Positions 33,737 through 42,571 are shown, counted from the first letter of the stretch. The stretch is 64,000 nucleotides of DNA from Deltaproteobacteria bacterium (GCA_009668975.1 SBEG01000006.1:124001-188000); one strand, 5' to 3'. The notes: a model not told the origin generated them from the letters alone. Translations and numbers: made by a program.

Positions 33737-33918
33737 AGGTACCTCCTCTCGTCCTTGTGATGCGGCTCCCTTTTCCCCCGGCCAGCACCTTTAAAATTAC
33801 GCTGACACTTTTCAGCTTGCAGGCCCGGTGACCGGTATCGTGTAAAGATTCCCGAGAAAAGATCAACGTAAATGACCGCAGAGAGCACGCCAATGGCCAG
33901 CTTCTCAAGTAATAAATC

Positions 33919-33933
33919 GCAACTAGCATGCCA
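33919..33933 (-). promoter_or_regulatory. Sigma-54 promoter, copy D
   Basis: The minus strand reads TGGCATGCTAGTTGC, identical to copy B over all 15 bases. It faces the helix-hairpin-helix gene at 33494-33736. Confidence 0.87.
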
Positions 33934-34027
33934 GAGAATGATTGGCGCTACGACAAGTGCAACAGATTGATTATACTGGGCAAAATGGAGGGAAAAGGCG
34001 GGATGCAGAGAAAACCGTGAGTGCTGT

Positions 34028-34061
34028 CCTTCATATGTAACAAAACCGCCATATGTGGCGG
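34028..34061. promoter_or_regulatory. Paired 16-bp dyads (putative enhancer), copy D
   Basis: The sites are CCTTCATATGTAACAA (34028-34043) and CCGCCATATGTGGCGG (34046-34061), with starts 18 bp apart. The nearer begins 94 bp upstream of promoter copy D, two less than in the other four copies. Confidence 0.73.
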
Positions 34062-34227
34062 GCTACGTTGAGGCAAGCATTTATGTGACTGCTCAGGCTG
34101 AAAGACTGTAAGGGAAAAATCATGCCCCATCACAAAAATCAGGACGGGTGAACCAGATGACCAGCTATTGCCGCTGATGTGCCAGAAAAACCATCTGCCT
34201 TCAGCCTCAACACCTGGGTTATTTCCT

Positions 34228-35766
34228 TTATTGGCGGGTGATACCGTATTTGCGCATCCGGGCACGTAGCGTACTGGGGTGAAGACCGAGGACCAGCGCG
34301 GCCCCGTTTCTCCCTTCGATGCGCCACCCGGTGGTCTTGAGCACCTGGAGGATATGGTCTTGCTCCAGTTCGGCAAGGGCTTTAACGTCCGTTGCGTTCG
34401 CTTCCCCGGCTTTCGGGAACGTGTCGAAGCGGTCAAGAACCTGCAAGGAGGTCCCTGGGCTGGTGATCACCGCCCGTTCTATGACACTTTCCAGCTCCCG
34501 GACGTTGCCCGGCCAGCTGTATTCCTGCAGGGCCTTCATCGTTTCTTTCGAAATAGACTCGATCTTCTTGCCCATTTTCTTGTTGAACTTTGAAATGAAA
34601 TGATGGACGAGCAGCGGGATGTCTTCCATACGCTGCCGCAGCGGCGGGATCGTGATCGGAAAGACATTGAGCCGGTAGAACAGATCTTCCCGGAACCTGC
34701 CGTTACGAATCTCCTCCTCCAGGTTACGGTTGCTGGCGGCGATAATCCGCACATTGACCTTGATGGTGCGGGGATTTCCCAGCCGCTCAAATTCGCCGTC
34801 ATGGATGAAGCGGAGCAGCTTGCTCTGCAGCTCCAGCGGCATTTCGCCGATTTCGTCGAGAAAGATGGTGCCGCCATCGGCCAGCTCGAACCGCCCGATC
34901 TGCCGGACATTTGCCCCGGTAAACGCACCTTTTTCCCTGCCGAACAGCTCGCTTTCGATCAGATTGGCCGGCAGCGACGTGCAGTTGACCGTAATCATCG
35001 GCCGGTCTTTGAGGGCACTGCTGCCGTGGATGGCGCGGGCGATAACGCCCTTGCCGGTGCCGGTCTCGCCCAGGAGCAGCACGGTCGCATTCTGGGGCGC
35101 CACCTGCTCGACCCGGAAGAAAACATACGACATGGCGCTGCTTTGCCCGATGACCTCGCCAAAGTTATGCTCCCTGGCAACCTCCCGTTGCAGATAGATG
35201 TTCTCGGCCTGGAGCCGCTCTTTCAGCTGTTTAATTTCCGCAAACGCACCCTGGAGAGTTTCTTCCGCCTTTTTGCGCTCGTCTATTTCCTGGGTAAGTT
35301 GCTTATTTGCACTGATCAGAGCTTTTGTCCGCTCATGTACGGTTGACTCCAAAATATCATGCGCATTCTGCAACTCCTCATTCAGCGACTTGACATGCAA
35401 AAGCATCTTGATTCTGGCCAGCACCACGGCGCTGTCGAAGGGTTTCGAGATAAAATCTTCGGCCCCGGCCTCGATCCCCCGGAGGCGATTTGCCATGTTT
35501 TCGTATGAGGTAACCATAATCACCGGGATTTTTCGAAGAAGATCGTTGGATTTGATCCGGCGGCAGACCTCGAATCCATCCATTCCCGGCATCATTACAT
35601 CCAAAAGGCAGATGTCGATCCGCTCTGCTGCAATTTTCTCCAGCGCTTCCGGGCCATCCGCCGCCGTTACCACATCATATCCCCGAGGGGAGAGAATTGC
35701 CTCCAGCAAGCTGAGATCGCGAGCTTGGTCATCCACGCAAAGAATTCGTGTCACACTTTGCTTCAT
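34228..35766 (-). CDS. Sigma-54-dependent response regulator (REC-AAA+-HTH)
   Basis: A 512-residue NtrC-family activator. The start is MKQSVTRILCVDD at 35766, preceded by GGAGGATCACCT and overlapping the stop of the upstream receiver gene (ATGA). The receiver has phospho-acceptor Asp56 in LLDVMMPG. A coiled coil (residues about 125-190) leads to the AAA+ domain with Walker A GETGTGKG, the sigma-54 contact loop GAFTGA, Walker [10 protein letters not shown] and the R-finger region. The C-terminus is a Fis-type helix-turn-helix ([19 protein letters not shown]). It is third in an operon with the hybrid kinase and a stand-alone receiver, and it is probably activated by that kinase. Its AAA+ and HTH regions are almost identical to those of 38833-40554. 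Confidence 0.95.
   Translation of the reverse strand: MKQSVTRILCVDDQARDLSLLEAILSPRGYDVVTAADGPEALEKIAAERIDICLLDVMMPGMDGFEVCRRIKSNDLLRKIPVIMVTSYENMANRLRGIEAGAEDFISKPFDSAVVLARIKMLLHVKSLNEELQNAHDILESTVHERTKALISANKQLTQEIDERKKAEETLQGAFAEIKQLKERLQAENIYLQREVAREHNFGEVIGQSSAMSYVFFRVEQVAPQNATVLLLGETGTGKGVIARAIHGSSALKDRPMITVNCTSLPANLIESELFGREKGAFTGANVRQIGRFELADGGTIFLDEIGEMPLELQSKLLRFIHDGEFERLGNPRTIKVNVRIIAASNRNLEEEIRNGRFREDLFYRLNVFPITIPPLRQRMEDIPLLVHHFISKFNKKMGKKIESISKETMKALQEYSWPGNVRELESVIERAVITSPGTSLQVLDRFDTFPKAGEANATDVKALAELEQDHILQVLKTTGWRIEGRNGAALVLGLHPSTLRARMRKYGITRQ
34346..35127 (-). repeat. Near-identical DNA repeat shared by the two activator genes (copy 1)
   Basis: This stretch matches 38951-39732 at a constant offset of 4605 bp. 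I found no differences in the central about 780 bp on inspection, only scattered ones near the two ends. It covers most of the AAA+ coding region. Identity at synonymous sites indicates recent duplication or ongoing gene conversion. Confidence 0.85.
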
Positions 35767-36137
35767 AGGTGATCCTCCAGCCAACGTTTCACCAGACCCG
35801 GCAGTTCGCGGGTACTGATCGGTTTGGAGAGGTATCCCTCAAAACCGGCCGCCATGATCTTTTCCTTGTCGCCCCGCATGGCAAAGGAGGTCACGGCTAC
35901 GATTTTCAGCCCGCTGGTCAGCGGGTCCTTCTTGAGGATTCCGGCGGCGGTCATACCGTCCATCCCCGGCATCTGTATATCCATCAGGATCAGGTCCGGC
36001 TGCAGTTCCCTGGCCAGAGCTACCCCCTCCTGTCCATCCGCAGCCACCGAGATCTGATAGCCGTGAAAGCTCAGAATATCCCTGAACAGACAGCGGTTGT
36101 TCTCATTGTCTTCAACAATCAAAATCTTATGCGACAT
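35763..36137 (-). CDS. Stand-alone receiver domain (DivK/CheY-like)
   Basis: A 124-residue single receiver: KILIVEDNENNRCLFRD at the start, LILMDIQMPGMDGMTA with the phosphorylatable Asp near residue 53, AVTSFAMRGD and the closing YLSKPIS. There is no output domain, so it presumably relays or buffers phosphate between the hybrid kinase just upstream (5-bp gap) and the activator just downstream (ATGA overlap). Confidence 0.95.
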   Translation of the reverse strand: MSHKILIVEDNENNRCLFRDILSFHGYQISVAADGQEGVALARELQPDLILMDIQMPGMDGMTAAGILKKDPLTSGLKIVAVTSFAMRGDKEKIMAAGFEGYLSKPISTRELPGLVKRWLEDHL

Positions 36138-36142
36138 GGTGA

Positions 36143-38290
36143 TTAACTCCTGTGATTGATGATGTATGTTCGGACGACGGCGCTTTCCACCAGGATTAAA
36201 AAATCATGCGTCGACAGGGTCCCTTTCCCCTCGATCCTCCAGACCTTTCCGGCCAGTCGCGCCCGGTCGGCAGCCGAAAGGTCCATCGCGGTCAAAACCA
36301 GGATAGGCACATTCGCAGTAGCAATATCTTTACGGAGCCGGTCAGCAACTTCGAAGCCGTTTATGCCGGGCATCATCAGATCAAGGACAATCAGGTCTGG
36401 TGAATTGTGCTGTGCCATCTCAAGCCCCTCCTTGCCGCTCCCCGCCCGCAGCGCTCGGTACCCTTTGCTCAGCAGGGCATTTTCCAATGTGGCGAGTGTC
36501 AGCGGATCATCCTCGATCAAAAGGACGGTAATTCCGTTGCCGGGGACGGAAGCCGGCAGGATTGCAGGGGTCTCTGGTGCAGTTGCTTGTGTCAGCGGAA
36601 TGGTGAAGCTGAACCTGCTCCCCGTGCCAAACTCACTTCTCACCCAGATTCTGCCGCCGTGCAATTCCACCATCTGTCTGGTCAAGGCCAGGCCGAGGCC
36701 GGTTCCTTCGAATCCCTTGGTGTAGACCGATTCCAGTTGGGCAAATGCCTTGAAGAGCTTTTGGATGTCTTCTTCCCGTATCCCGATGCCGGTGTCCGCT
36801 ACACTGATTTCGATAAAATCGCCGTCCCGCACGGCGCAGAGGTTCACCGCTCCAGCCGCACGGGTGAACTTGACCGCATTTGAGAGGAGGTTGAACAGGA
36901 TCTGCTTGAGCTTCCTCTGGTCTGCCACAATGCAGACATCGGCCTCCGGGGCAAGATCCAGGTGAAGTCCTATCCCGCCTTTCAGGGCTTTTTCCCTGAG
37001 CATCATCATGGAAGTATCCAGTAAGTCCCGCAGCAAAAAAGGGCTCGTCTCCAGCTCCATGTTTCCTGACTCCACCTTGGAGAGGTCAAGGATGTCATTG
37101 ATCAGGGAGAGCAGGTGTCTGCCGCTGGTAAGAATGTTATTTACGTATTCCTGCTGCTTTTCATTGATCGGGCCGAACAACTGGTCCTGCAGCACCTCGG
37201 AAAAGCCGATGATCGAGTTGAGCGGGGTGCGCAGTTCGTGGCTCATGTTGGCCAGGAAATCGGATTTCGCAAGGTTGGTTTTTTCCGCCACAGACCTGGC
37301 GTTCTCCAGTTCGACGTTCTTTTCCTGAAGCACCTGATCCAGGTGTTTGCGCTCGGTAATGTCTTCCATGGCAAGGAGGATAATGTGTGAGCCGATATTT
37401 TTCCGGTAAATCTGCCGGGCGTTGAGCAGGATAATCTTGCGGCCGATCTCGAGAAAAACATGATCGACTTCAAAGCCGTTGATCACGGTATCATTGGGGA
37501 GGATATCCTCAAAGAGTATCCGCAGTTTGGGAATGTCCCATTGCCGGTTACCGAGGTCGTAAATGAAATACCCGATGGTTTCCTCAGGCGTTACCTTGAA
37601 GATATCGTAGAAGCTCTGGTTGGCGGTGAGGATCTTCAGACCTGAATCGAGCACCACAAGTGGCTTGTGTACGGTTTCCACAATATTTTCGGCATATTCC
37701 CTGGCCTCCTGAATTTCCGTTTCCAGCTGTTTGCCAACCGTGCCGTCAACGACTGAGGAAAGGATATACCCATCCGTGCTTTCGCCGGCGTCCACCGTGA
37801 TGCTCTGAAACTGCCCATGGACCACCCTGCCATCTTTTCCCGTGAGGCTGACTTCACATCTCTGCATCCCCTGCCGCTGCAAAACACTTTCAAGGTGACG
37901 GGCAAAGAGCTCTTTACCCTCTGCCCCGACAATAAAACTGCGAAAGGGTTGATTGGCCAGCAGTCGCCGCTCTCTTCCCAGCAGTTTCGCACCGGCAAGA
38001 TTTACCTCCCGGATCACACCGCACGAATCAAAGGTGAAATAGCCGATCGGCGCAAAGTCATAGAGCTCGGCATACTTGTTCCTCGACAACTCGAGCTCCT
38101 CCCGGGTCCGGCGAAGCTCGGCATTCTGCATCTGCAGTTCGATCTGGTGAACCTCAAGTTTCTGGACAAGCCTCTCTGCCGAATCACCGGTCCGGTGATG
38201 ATGTCCCCCTGCTGATTTCTCTTTCAAACGCTCTTCAGCGCAGCGGAGCAATTCTGCTCCCTCGGCTGATGTTTTTTCTTCATTTTTCAA
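36143..38290 (-). CDS. PAS-containing hybrid histidine kinase
   Basis: A 715-residue sensor without membrane segments. The likely start is a TTG at 38290 with AGAGAGG upstream; the nearby ATG at 38294 is out of frame and stops at once. After an N-terminal coiled coil (HQIELQMQNAELRRTREELE) come two PAS domains (about 75-190 and 195-320), HisKA with SHELRTP (His351), HATPase (GTGLGLALTRQM) and a C-terminal receiver with Asp637 in VLDLMMPG. Its first PAS ([13 protein letters not shown]) has a close relative in the activator at 38833. It is first in the operon with the receiver and sigma-54 activator, and the composite element copy E (38636-38780) drives it, implying positive feedback. Confidence 0.95.
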   Translation of the reverse strand: MKNEEKTSAEGAELLRCAEERLKEKSAGGHHHRTGDSAERLVQKLEVHQIELQMQNAELRRTREELELSRNKYAELYDFAPIGYFTFDSCGVIREVNLAGAKLLGRERRLLANQPFRSFIVGAEGKELFARHLESVLQRQGMQRCEVSLTGKDGRVVHGQFQSITVDAGESTDGYILSSVVDGTVGKQLETEIQEAREYAENIVETVHKPLVVLDSGLKILTANQSFYDIFKVTPEETIGYFIYDLGNRQWDIPKLRILFEDILPNDTVINGFEVDHVFLEIGRKIILLNARQIYRKNIGSHIILLAMEDITERKHLDQVLQEKNVELENARSVAEKTNLAKSDFLANMSHELRTPLNSIIGFSEVLQDQLFGPINEKQQEYVNNILTSGRHLLSLINDILDLSKVESGNMELETSPFLLRDLLDTSMMMLREKALKGGIGLHLDLAPEADVCIVADQRKLKQILFNLLSNAVKFTRAAGAVNLCAVRDGDFIEISVADTGIGIREEDIQKLFKAFAQLESVYTKGFEGTGLGLALTRQMVELHGGRIWVRSEFGTGSRFSFTIPLTQATAPETPAILPASVPGNGITVLLIEDDPLTLATLENALLSKGYRALRAGSGKEGLEMAQHNSPDLIVLDLMMPGINGFEVADRLRKDIATANVPILVLTAMDLSAADRARLAGKVWRIEGKGTLSTHDFLILVESAVVRTYIINHRS

Positions 38291-38635
38291 TCATGACCTC
38301 TCTTGAGAAACTCTGCCGCGTGCCCTGGCACCTGAATCACTAGTGCGGGAAAATTGAGAAGCGAATGTCATCGGGATGCAGGGTGGGAACTGCACAGCCA
38401 TGAAAAAGTTGCACTCATGGTTCGGTACTTCGCGTGCAGCGCGGAGTGGCGTTTAGCGCTCTTCGATCAGGCCGGTCTGTATTGTGATGATAGTAATGGG
38501 ACTCACAAAGTATTCATCCCGTTTTACGGTCTTCGCCAAAAAAACGTCTTCTGCGACGGGGCGAATCCTCATGCGCTTCTCGAAGCTGGTGAAAATGAAG
38601 GGGGAAGAACGCACTACCAGCTGTCCCATAGAGTA

Positions 38636-38650
38636 GCAACTACTATGCCA
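38636..38650 (-). promoter_or_regulatory. Sigma-54 promoter, copy E
   Basis: The minus strand reads TGGCATAGTAGTTGC, with GG and GC 10 bases apart. It faces the hybrid kinase gene starting at 38290, leaving a leader of about 330 nt. Confidence 0.85.
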
Positions 38651-38746
38651 GAGAAGCGCCGAGATACCGATGAGTGCAGGTGTTTGACTGCACAGGGAAG
38701 TAGGAAAAGAGCGGGTGCGGAGAGAAAGGAAACCCGTCACCACCAT

Positions 38747-38780
38747 CTGTCACATTTGACGGTACTATCAAATGTGGCAG
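38747..38780. promoter_or_regulatory. Paired 16-bp dyads (putative enhancer), copy E
   Basis: The sites are CTGTCACATTTGACGG (38747-38762) and CTATCAAATGTGGCAG (38765-38780), with starts 18 bp apart. The nearer begins 96 bp upstream of promoter copy E. They also lie 52 bp beyond the 3' end of the second activator gene. Confidence 0.75.
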
Positions 38781-38832
38781 TCCAGGTAACGGGCAAACAC
38801 GTGCGTGACCCTGCAAGAGTGAGGTACCACCA

Positions 38833-40554
38833 TTATTGCCGGAGAATACCGTATTTGCGCATCCGGGCGCGTAGCGTACTGGGGTTGAGACCGAGGATCA
38901 GCGCGGCCCCGTTTTTCCCTTCGATGCGCCACCCGGTGGTCTTGAGCACCTGGAGGATGTGCTCTTGCTCCAGTTCGGCAAGGGCTTTAACGTCCGTTGC
39001 GTTCGCTTCCCCGGCTTTCGGGAACGTGTCGAAGCGGTCAAGAACCTGCAAGGAGGTCCCTGGGCTGGTGATCACCGCCCGTTCTATGACACTTTCCAGC
39101 TCCCGGACGTTGCCCGGCCAGCTGTATTCCTGCAGGGCCTTCATCGTTTCTTTCGAAATAGACTCGATCTTCTTGCCCATTTTCTTGTTGAACTTTGAAA
39201 TGAAATGATGGACGAGCAGCGGGATGTCTTCCATACGCTGCCGCAGCGGCGGGATCGTGATCGGAAAGACATTGAGCCGGTAGAACAGATCTTCCCGGAA
39301 CCTGCCGTTACGAATCTCCTCCTCCAGGTTACGGTTGCTGGCGGCGATAATCCGCACATTGACCTTGATGGTGCGGGGATTTCCCAGCCGCTCAAATTCG
39401 CCGTCATGGATGAAGCGGAGCAGCTTGCTCTGCAGCTCCAGCGGCATTTCGCCGATTTCGTCGAGAAAGATGGTGCCGCCATCGGCCAGCTCGAACCGCC
39501 CGATCTGCCGGACATTTGCCCCGGTAAACGCACCTTTTTCCCTGCCGAACAGCTCGCTTTCGATCAGATTGGCCGGCAGCGACGTGCAGTTGACCGTAAT
39601 CATCGGCCGGTCTTTGAGGGCACTGCTGCCGTGGATGGCGCGGGCGATAACGCCCTTGCCGGTGCCGGTCTCGCCCAGGAGCAGCACGGTCGCATTCTGG
39701 GGCGCCACCTGCTCGACCCGGAAGAAAACATAGGACATGGCGCTGCTTTGCCCGATGACCTCACCAAAATTGAACTCCCCGGCAACCTCCTGCTGCAAGT
39801 AAATGTTCTCGGCCTGGAGCCGTTCTTTCAGCCGCTTGATTTGCGCAACCGCATCATGGAGCGACTTTTCCGCTTCTTTGCGTTCTTCGATTTCCAGCTG
39901 AAGTTTCGCATTGGCCTTGATCAATTCCGCCGTTCGTTTTTGAACGGTCACCTCCAGCAGATCATGGGCATTTTGCAGCTTCTCTTCCAACTGCTTGCGG
40001 ACCGTGCCGTCTACAATAGAGGTCAGGATGTACACGGCCTCAGATTCGACGGTATCCACCGCAATGCTCTGAAGCTGGCAATGGATCGCGATACTGTCAC
40101 TTACCGTGAGCCTGATCTCGCAGCGCAAGGTAACCCGGCGGTGCAGAACCAATTCAAGGTGTTTGGCAAAAATCTCCCGGCTCTCAGCATCGGCAATAAA
40201 ATTGCTGAATGGTTTGTTGGCCAGCAACTGCCGCTCTATTCCCAGCAGTTGCGCGCCGGCAAGATTTACTTCCCGGATCAAACCTTGAGGATCAAAGGCA
40301 AAATAGCCGACCGGGGCGAAGTCGTAGAGTTCGGCGTACTTGTTCCGCGACACCTCAAGCTCCTCCTGGGCCCGGCGCAATTCTTCGTTCTGCATCTCCA
40401 GCTCGATCTGGTGAACCTGGAGTTCGTGGAGGAGCCGCCGCATATCGGACTCAGGCCGGGAATCAATTTCCCCCGCGGATTTCGAATTCAACAACGCTTC
40501 AGCTTTACGCCGCAGTTCGGCGGCTTCGGTTGATGCCTTATCTCCACTATTCAT
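38833..40554 (-). CDS. PAS-AAA+-HTH sigma-54 activator, hybrid of its neighbours
   Basis: A 573-residue activator starting [19 protein letters not shown] at 40554 behind GAGGTTACGA. The N-terminal about 200 residues (coiled coil [38 protein letters not shown]) are homologous to the N-terminus of the hybrid kinase. A coiled coil leads into an AAA+ domain with [14 protein letters not shown] and LDEIGE, then a Fis-type HTH ([19 protein letters not shown]) that differs from the first activator at only a few residues. There is no receiver, so it is probably controlled directly by the PAS ligand. The matching HTH predicts the same DNA sites, i.e. the paired dyads. Confidence 0.95.
   Translation of the reverse strand: MNSGDKASTEAAELRRKAEALLNSKSAGEIDSRPESDMRRLLHELQVHQIELEMQNEELRRAQEELEVSRNKYAELYDFAPVGYFAFDPQGLIREVNLAGAQLLGIERQLLANKPFSNFIADAESREIFAKHLELVLHRRVTLRCEIRLTVSDSIAIHCQLQSIAVDTVESEAVYILTSIVDGTVRKQLEEKLQNAHDLLEVTVQKRTAELIKANAKLQLEIEERKEAEKSLHDAVAQIKRLKERLQAENIYLQQEVAGEFNFGEVIGQSSAMSYVFFRVEQVAPQNATVLLLGETGTGKGVIARAIHGSSALKDRPMITVNCTSLPANLIESELFGREKGAFTGANVRQIGRFELADGGTIFLDEIGEMPLELQSKLLRFIHDGEFERLGNPRTIKVNVRIIAASNRNLEEEIRNGRFREDLFYRLNVFPITIPPLRQRMEDIPLLVHHFISKFNKKMGKKIESISKETMKALQEYSWPGNVRELESVIERAVITSPGTSLQVLDRFDTFPKAGEANATDVKALAELEQEHILQVLKTTGWRIEGKNGAALILGLNPSTLRARMRKYGILRQ
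38951..39732 (-). repeat. Near-identical DNA repeat shared by the two activator genes (copy 2)
   Basis: This is the partner of 34346-35127, offset by 4605 bp. The sequences diverge quickly outside this segment, upstream of the AAA+ domain. Confidence 0.85.
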
Positions 40555-40602
40555 TCGTAACCTCGCTTCACCAGTACCATGTACTACATGTTTTTTCGTA
40601 TG

Positions 40603-40676
40603 CAACCCCTCCCTCCCCTTGACAGGGGAGTTCCTTAAAGGCGTCCCCCTGTCAAGGGGGGGATCGAGAGGGGTTG
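40603..40676. repeat. Dispersed palindromic element (AACCCCTCC family), second copy
   Basis: The outer arms CAACCCCT and AGGGGTTG enclose CCCCTTGACAGGGG and CCCCCTGTCAAGGGGG, which can pair with each other. It is related to the shorter element at 11434-11470. It lies between the second activator gene and the CinA-like gene and looks like a mobile or REP-like intergenic repeat. Confidence 0.65.
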
Positions 40677-40757
40677 ATTATAGATGTTACCTTGTACTAG
40701 TCTACCAGGTCAGCCGACAGTATACTGATCCACGAAATAAAATGGCTCAACATGCTG

Positions 40758-41600
40758 TTACGGTTGATTCAGGCCCTTGATGATCTTATCCCTGCTGACA
40801 AAGCCAAGGCCGGAAAAGCCGTTCTTCAGATCCGTCACCGCCGAATCGATCAGCGACACGAGAGTGGTCCGGTCAGACCCCACCGCGGTCAGGGTGATAT
40901 CCAGTTCGGGGGTCTCGCCGGGCATGGTTGCCAGGGACTTGATGTACACATCGGGATGCGCGGGGACCACCCGGCTGAGAACGGGTTCCAGCACCGATTC
41001 GTCGTTACAGCGCACAGTGATGGTACGCATCACCGAGATTCCTCCGCGGAAGGTTTCCTGCAGAAAAGGCTGCAATGAGCTGTTAAAAATTCCTTTCAGT
41101 TCTTTGGGAATGCCGGGCAAACTGATGAAGACGGCTTGCCCGGCATGAAGCATTGAGCATGGCGCGGTACCGACGGAATTATAGATCGGTATGGCCCCTT
41201 CCGGCAGCCAGGCCATCTTCTCCCGCGCGGGAGTCAGGCCTCCTTCGGCCAAAATTCCTTTTTCATACAGGGCATCATAGCTTTCCTTGATCATTTGTCG
41301 AGCCTCACTGTTCAAACACAGCTCTTTGCCGACACATTCGGCAAGAGCAGCAAGGGTCAGATCATCCGCGGTAGGTCCGAGACCACCGGAAGTAAAGATG
41401 ACTTCGGCCCCCCTGACGAGTGCCGCTCGCAGCTCCGCGGCAATGCAATCGAGGTCGTCGCGCAGTACCGTTGCCCGGGAGATAAGGCCTCCCATGCCGG
41501 TGATTTCCTTGCATAACCAGTGCGTATTCGTATCCTGGATTTCTCCGTTGAGAATTTCATTACCAATGATGAATATTTCCACGTTTACGGACTTTTTCAC
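40758..41600 (-). CDS. CinA N-terminal-like (molybdopterin-binding fold) protein
   Basis: A 280-residue protein. I place the start at a GTG at 41600, which has AAAGGAG 8 bases upstream; the longer frame lacks one. VEIFIIGNEILNGEIQDTNTHWL, FTSGGLGPTADDLTLAAL and SLPGIPKELKGIF are the signatures of the competence/damage-inducible CinA COG1058 domain (MoCF fold). CinA proteins normally also carry a C-terminal nicotinamide-nucleotide amidohydrolase domain, which is absent here. A pyridine-nucleotide salvage (ADP-ribose pyrophosphatase) role is known for some members. Confidence 0.9.
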   Translation of the reverse strand: MKKSVNVEIFIIGNEILNGEIQDTNTHWLCKEITGMGGLISRATVLRDDLDCIAAELRAALVRGAEVIFTSGGLGPTADDLTLAALAECVGKELCLNSEARQMIKESYDALYEKGILAEGGLTPAREKMAWLPEGAIPIYNSVGTAPCSMLHAGQAVFISLPGIPKELKGIFNSSLQPFLQETFRGGISVMRTITVRCNDESVLEPVLSRVVPAHPDVYIKSLATMPGETPELDITLTAVGSDRTTLVSLIDSAVTDLKNGFSGLGFVSRDKIIKGLNQP

Positions 41601-42044
41601 GTTGTACTCCTTTACAGAATGTTGAAAAACGTCGAGAGGAGGTCGAACCAACACGCTGAACCACTATGGCGCGCAAGCGAAATGAAAAGAACAAGCGAGA
41701 GACAAGCCGAGTGGTACCGTTGGGAAAGTTGAGGTTTCGAGCCAGCGGTAACTCCGCAGATGGATCCCGCAAGAGTTTTTCCACAGCCTGCCTGATGCGG
41801 AAACAATGTCCGCATACCAGTAATGCCGTAGCAATGGGCACCATACCCCGGCAATTTTCGCGGCCGGGCACGGAACATCCTCTAACGCTCAATCTGCTTT
41901 TCTGATCACTGCTTGCTATCAAGCATATCATGGTAATCGCGAAACGTTAGCAGTAAGACCACAAAAAGTGGATCACGTGTCGGGAAGTGGGGACTTGAGT
42001 GTTTTCAGGGGGACATGGGGCGAGTCTAATTTGAGGATACTATT
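41601..42044. other. Intergenic stretch without recognised genes
   Basis: Several overlapping frames are open on both strands, but none has a ribosome site, a family motif or sensible composition. I see no promoter or hairpin I would defend. Confidence 0.5.
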
Positions 42045-42197
42045 TTAGTCAATTCCTTCACCAGCAGGCACGGCAACATCGGTTTCAGACTGCTGGCCAC
42101 TGGATCTTTCCAGCTTGCGCTGCAATTTTTCTTCGTTCTTTTTTTTCTTTTCCAGCTCTTTCTGACGCTTCTGAAATTTGAAATTCGGCTGTGCCAT
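42045..42197 (-). CDS. Small lysine-rich coiled-coil protein
   Basis: A 50-residue ORF: MAQPNFKFQKRQKELEKKKK at the start, an all-helical Lys/Glu core and an acidic tail ending AGEGID. GGAGTAGGTCC precedes the ATG. Short MAQPNFKFQKRQ-type proteins recur in Geobacter-like genomes as I recall them, without known function. The strong charge suggests nucleic-acid or ribosome association. Confidence 0.65.
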   Translation of the reverse strand: MAQPNFKFQKRQKELEKKKKNEEKLQRKLERSSGQQSETDVAVPAGEGID

Positions 42198-42380
42198 GGA
42201 CCTACTCCTTTACTGAACGAGCACCGCCCGGCTTGAATATGATTCTGTCAGGCCAGACAAGACGTCCTCGAAGAAAATTCGGATGAATATCAGCGCACCC
42301 TTATCACAAGTGCACAGGAAAAGCTTACCGAAGCCAGTGTTGTCCGGTTAGGTCTTTGCACTAGCCCTGTAGGGGCGTTT

Positions 42381-42499
42381 GATGGTAGCCATGGGAAGTA
42401 TCCCACGGGTAAAAAAACATCCATGTATTCATTCGTCACGTTCGCGACGAGGTGAAACCTGCCTCTCATTTTCGGGGAATGAATTCCCCGGCTACCATC
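42381..42499. repeat. Possible MITE-like element with 10-bp terminal inverted repeats
   Basis: GATGGTAGCC (42381-42390) and GGCTACCATC (42490-42499) are exact inverted repeats 119 bp apart end to end. The palindrome GGGGAATGAATTCCCC lies just inside the right end. No coding capacity is seen. The structure fits a small non-autonomous element or a large RNA hairpin. Confidence 0.5.
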
Positions 42500-42571
42500 T
42501 AACTGTCGCTGCGCGACGCAAGCAAAAATTTTACCGGACAAAGCTGTACCGAAACAGATTATTTCTCCAAC

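Larger units (their letters stand above)
33737..34227. other. Gene-free stretch carrying sigma-54 element D
   Basis: I see no credible gene in these 491 bases; the open frames on both strands lack ribosome sites and family resemblance. The recognisable content is promoter copy D and its paired dyads. Confidence 0.6.
38291..38832. other. Intergenic stretch carrying sigma-54 element E
   Basis: No convincing gene is seen in these 542 bases. They hold promoter copy E and its paired dyads; the remainder shows no recognised feature. Confidence 0.6.

Noticed and set aside
39205..40533. 442-codon plus-strand frame opposite activator 2
   Set aside because: Its start is duplicated at 34600 because the AAA+ DNA is duplicated, which at first looked like a conserved antisense gene, but it has no ribosome site or family motifs.
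41560..41931. 123-codon minus-strand frame upstream of the CinA-like gene
   Set aside because: No ribosome site, no family motifs, overlaps the better-supported GTG start of the CinA-like gene.
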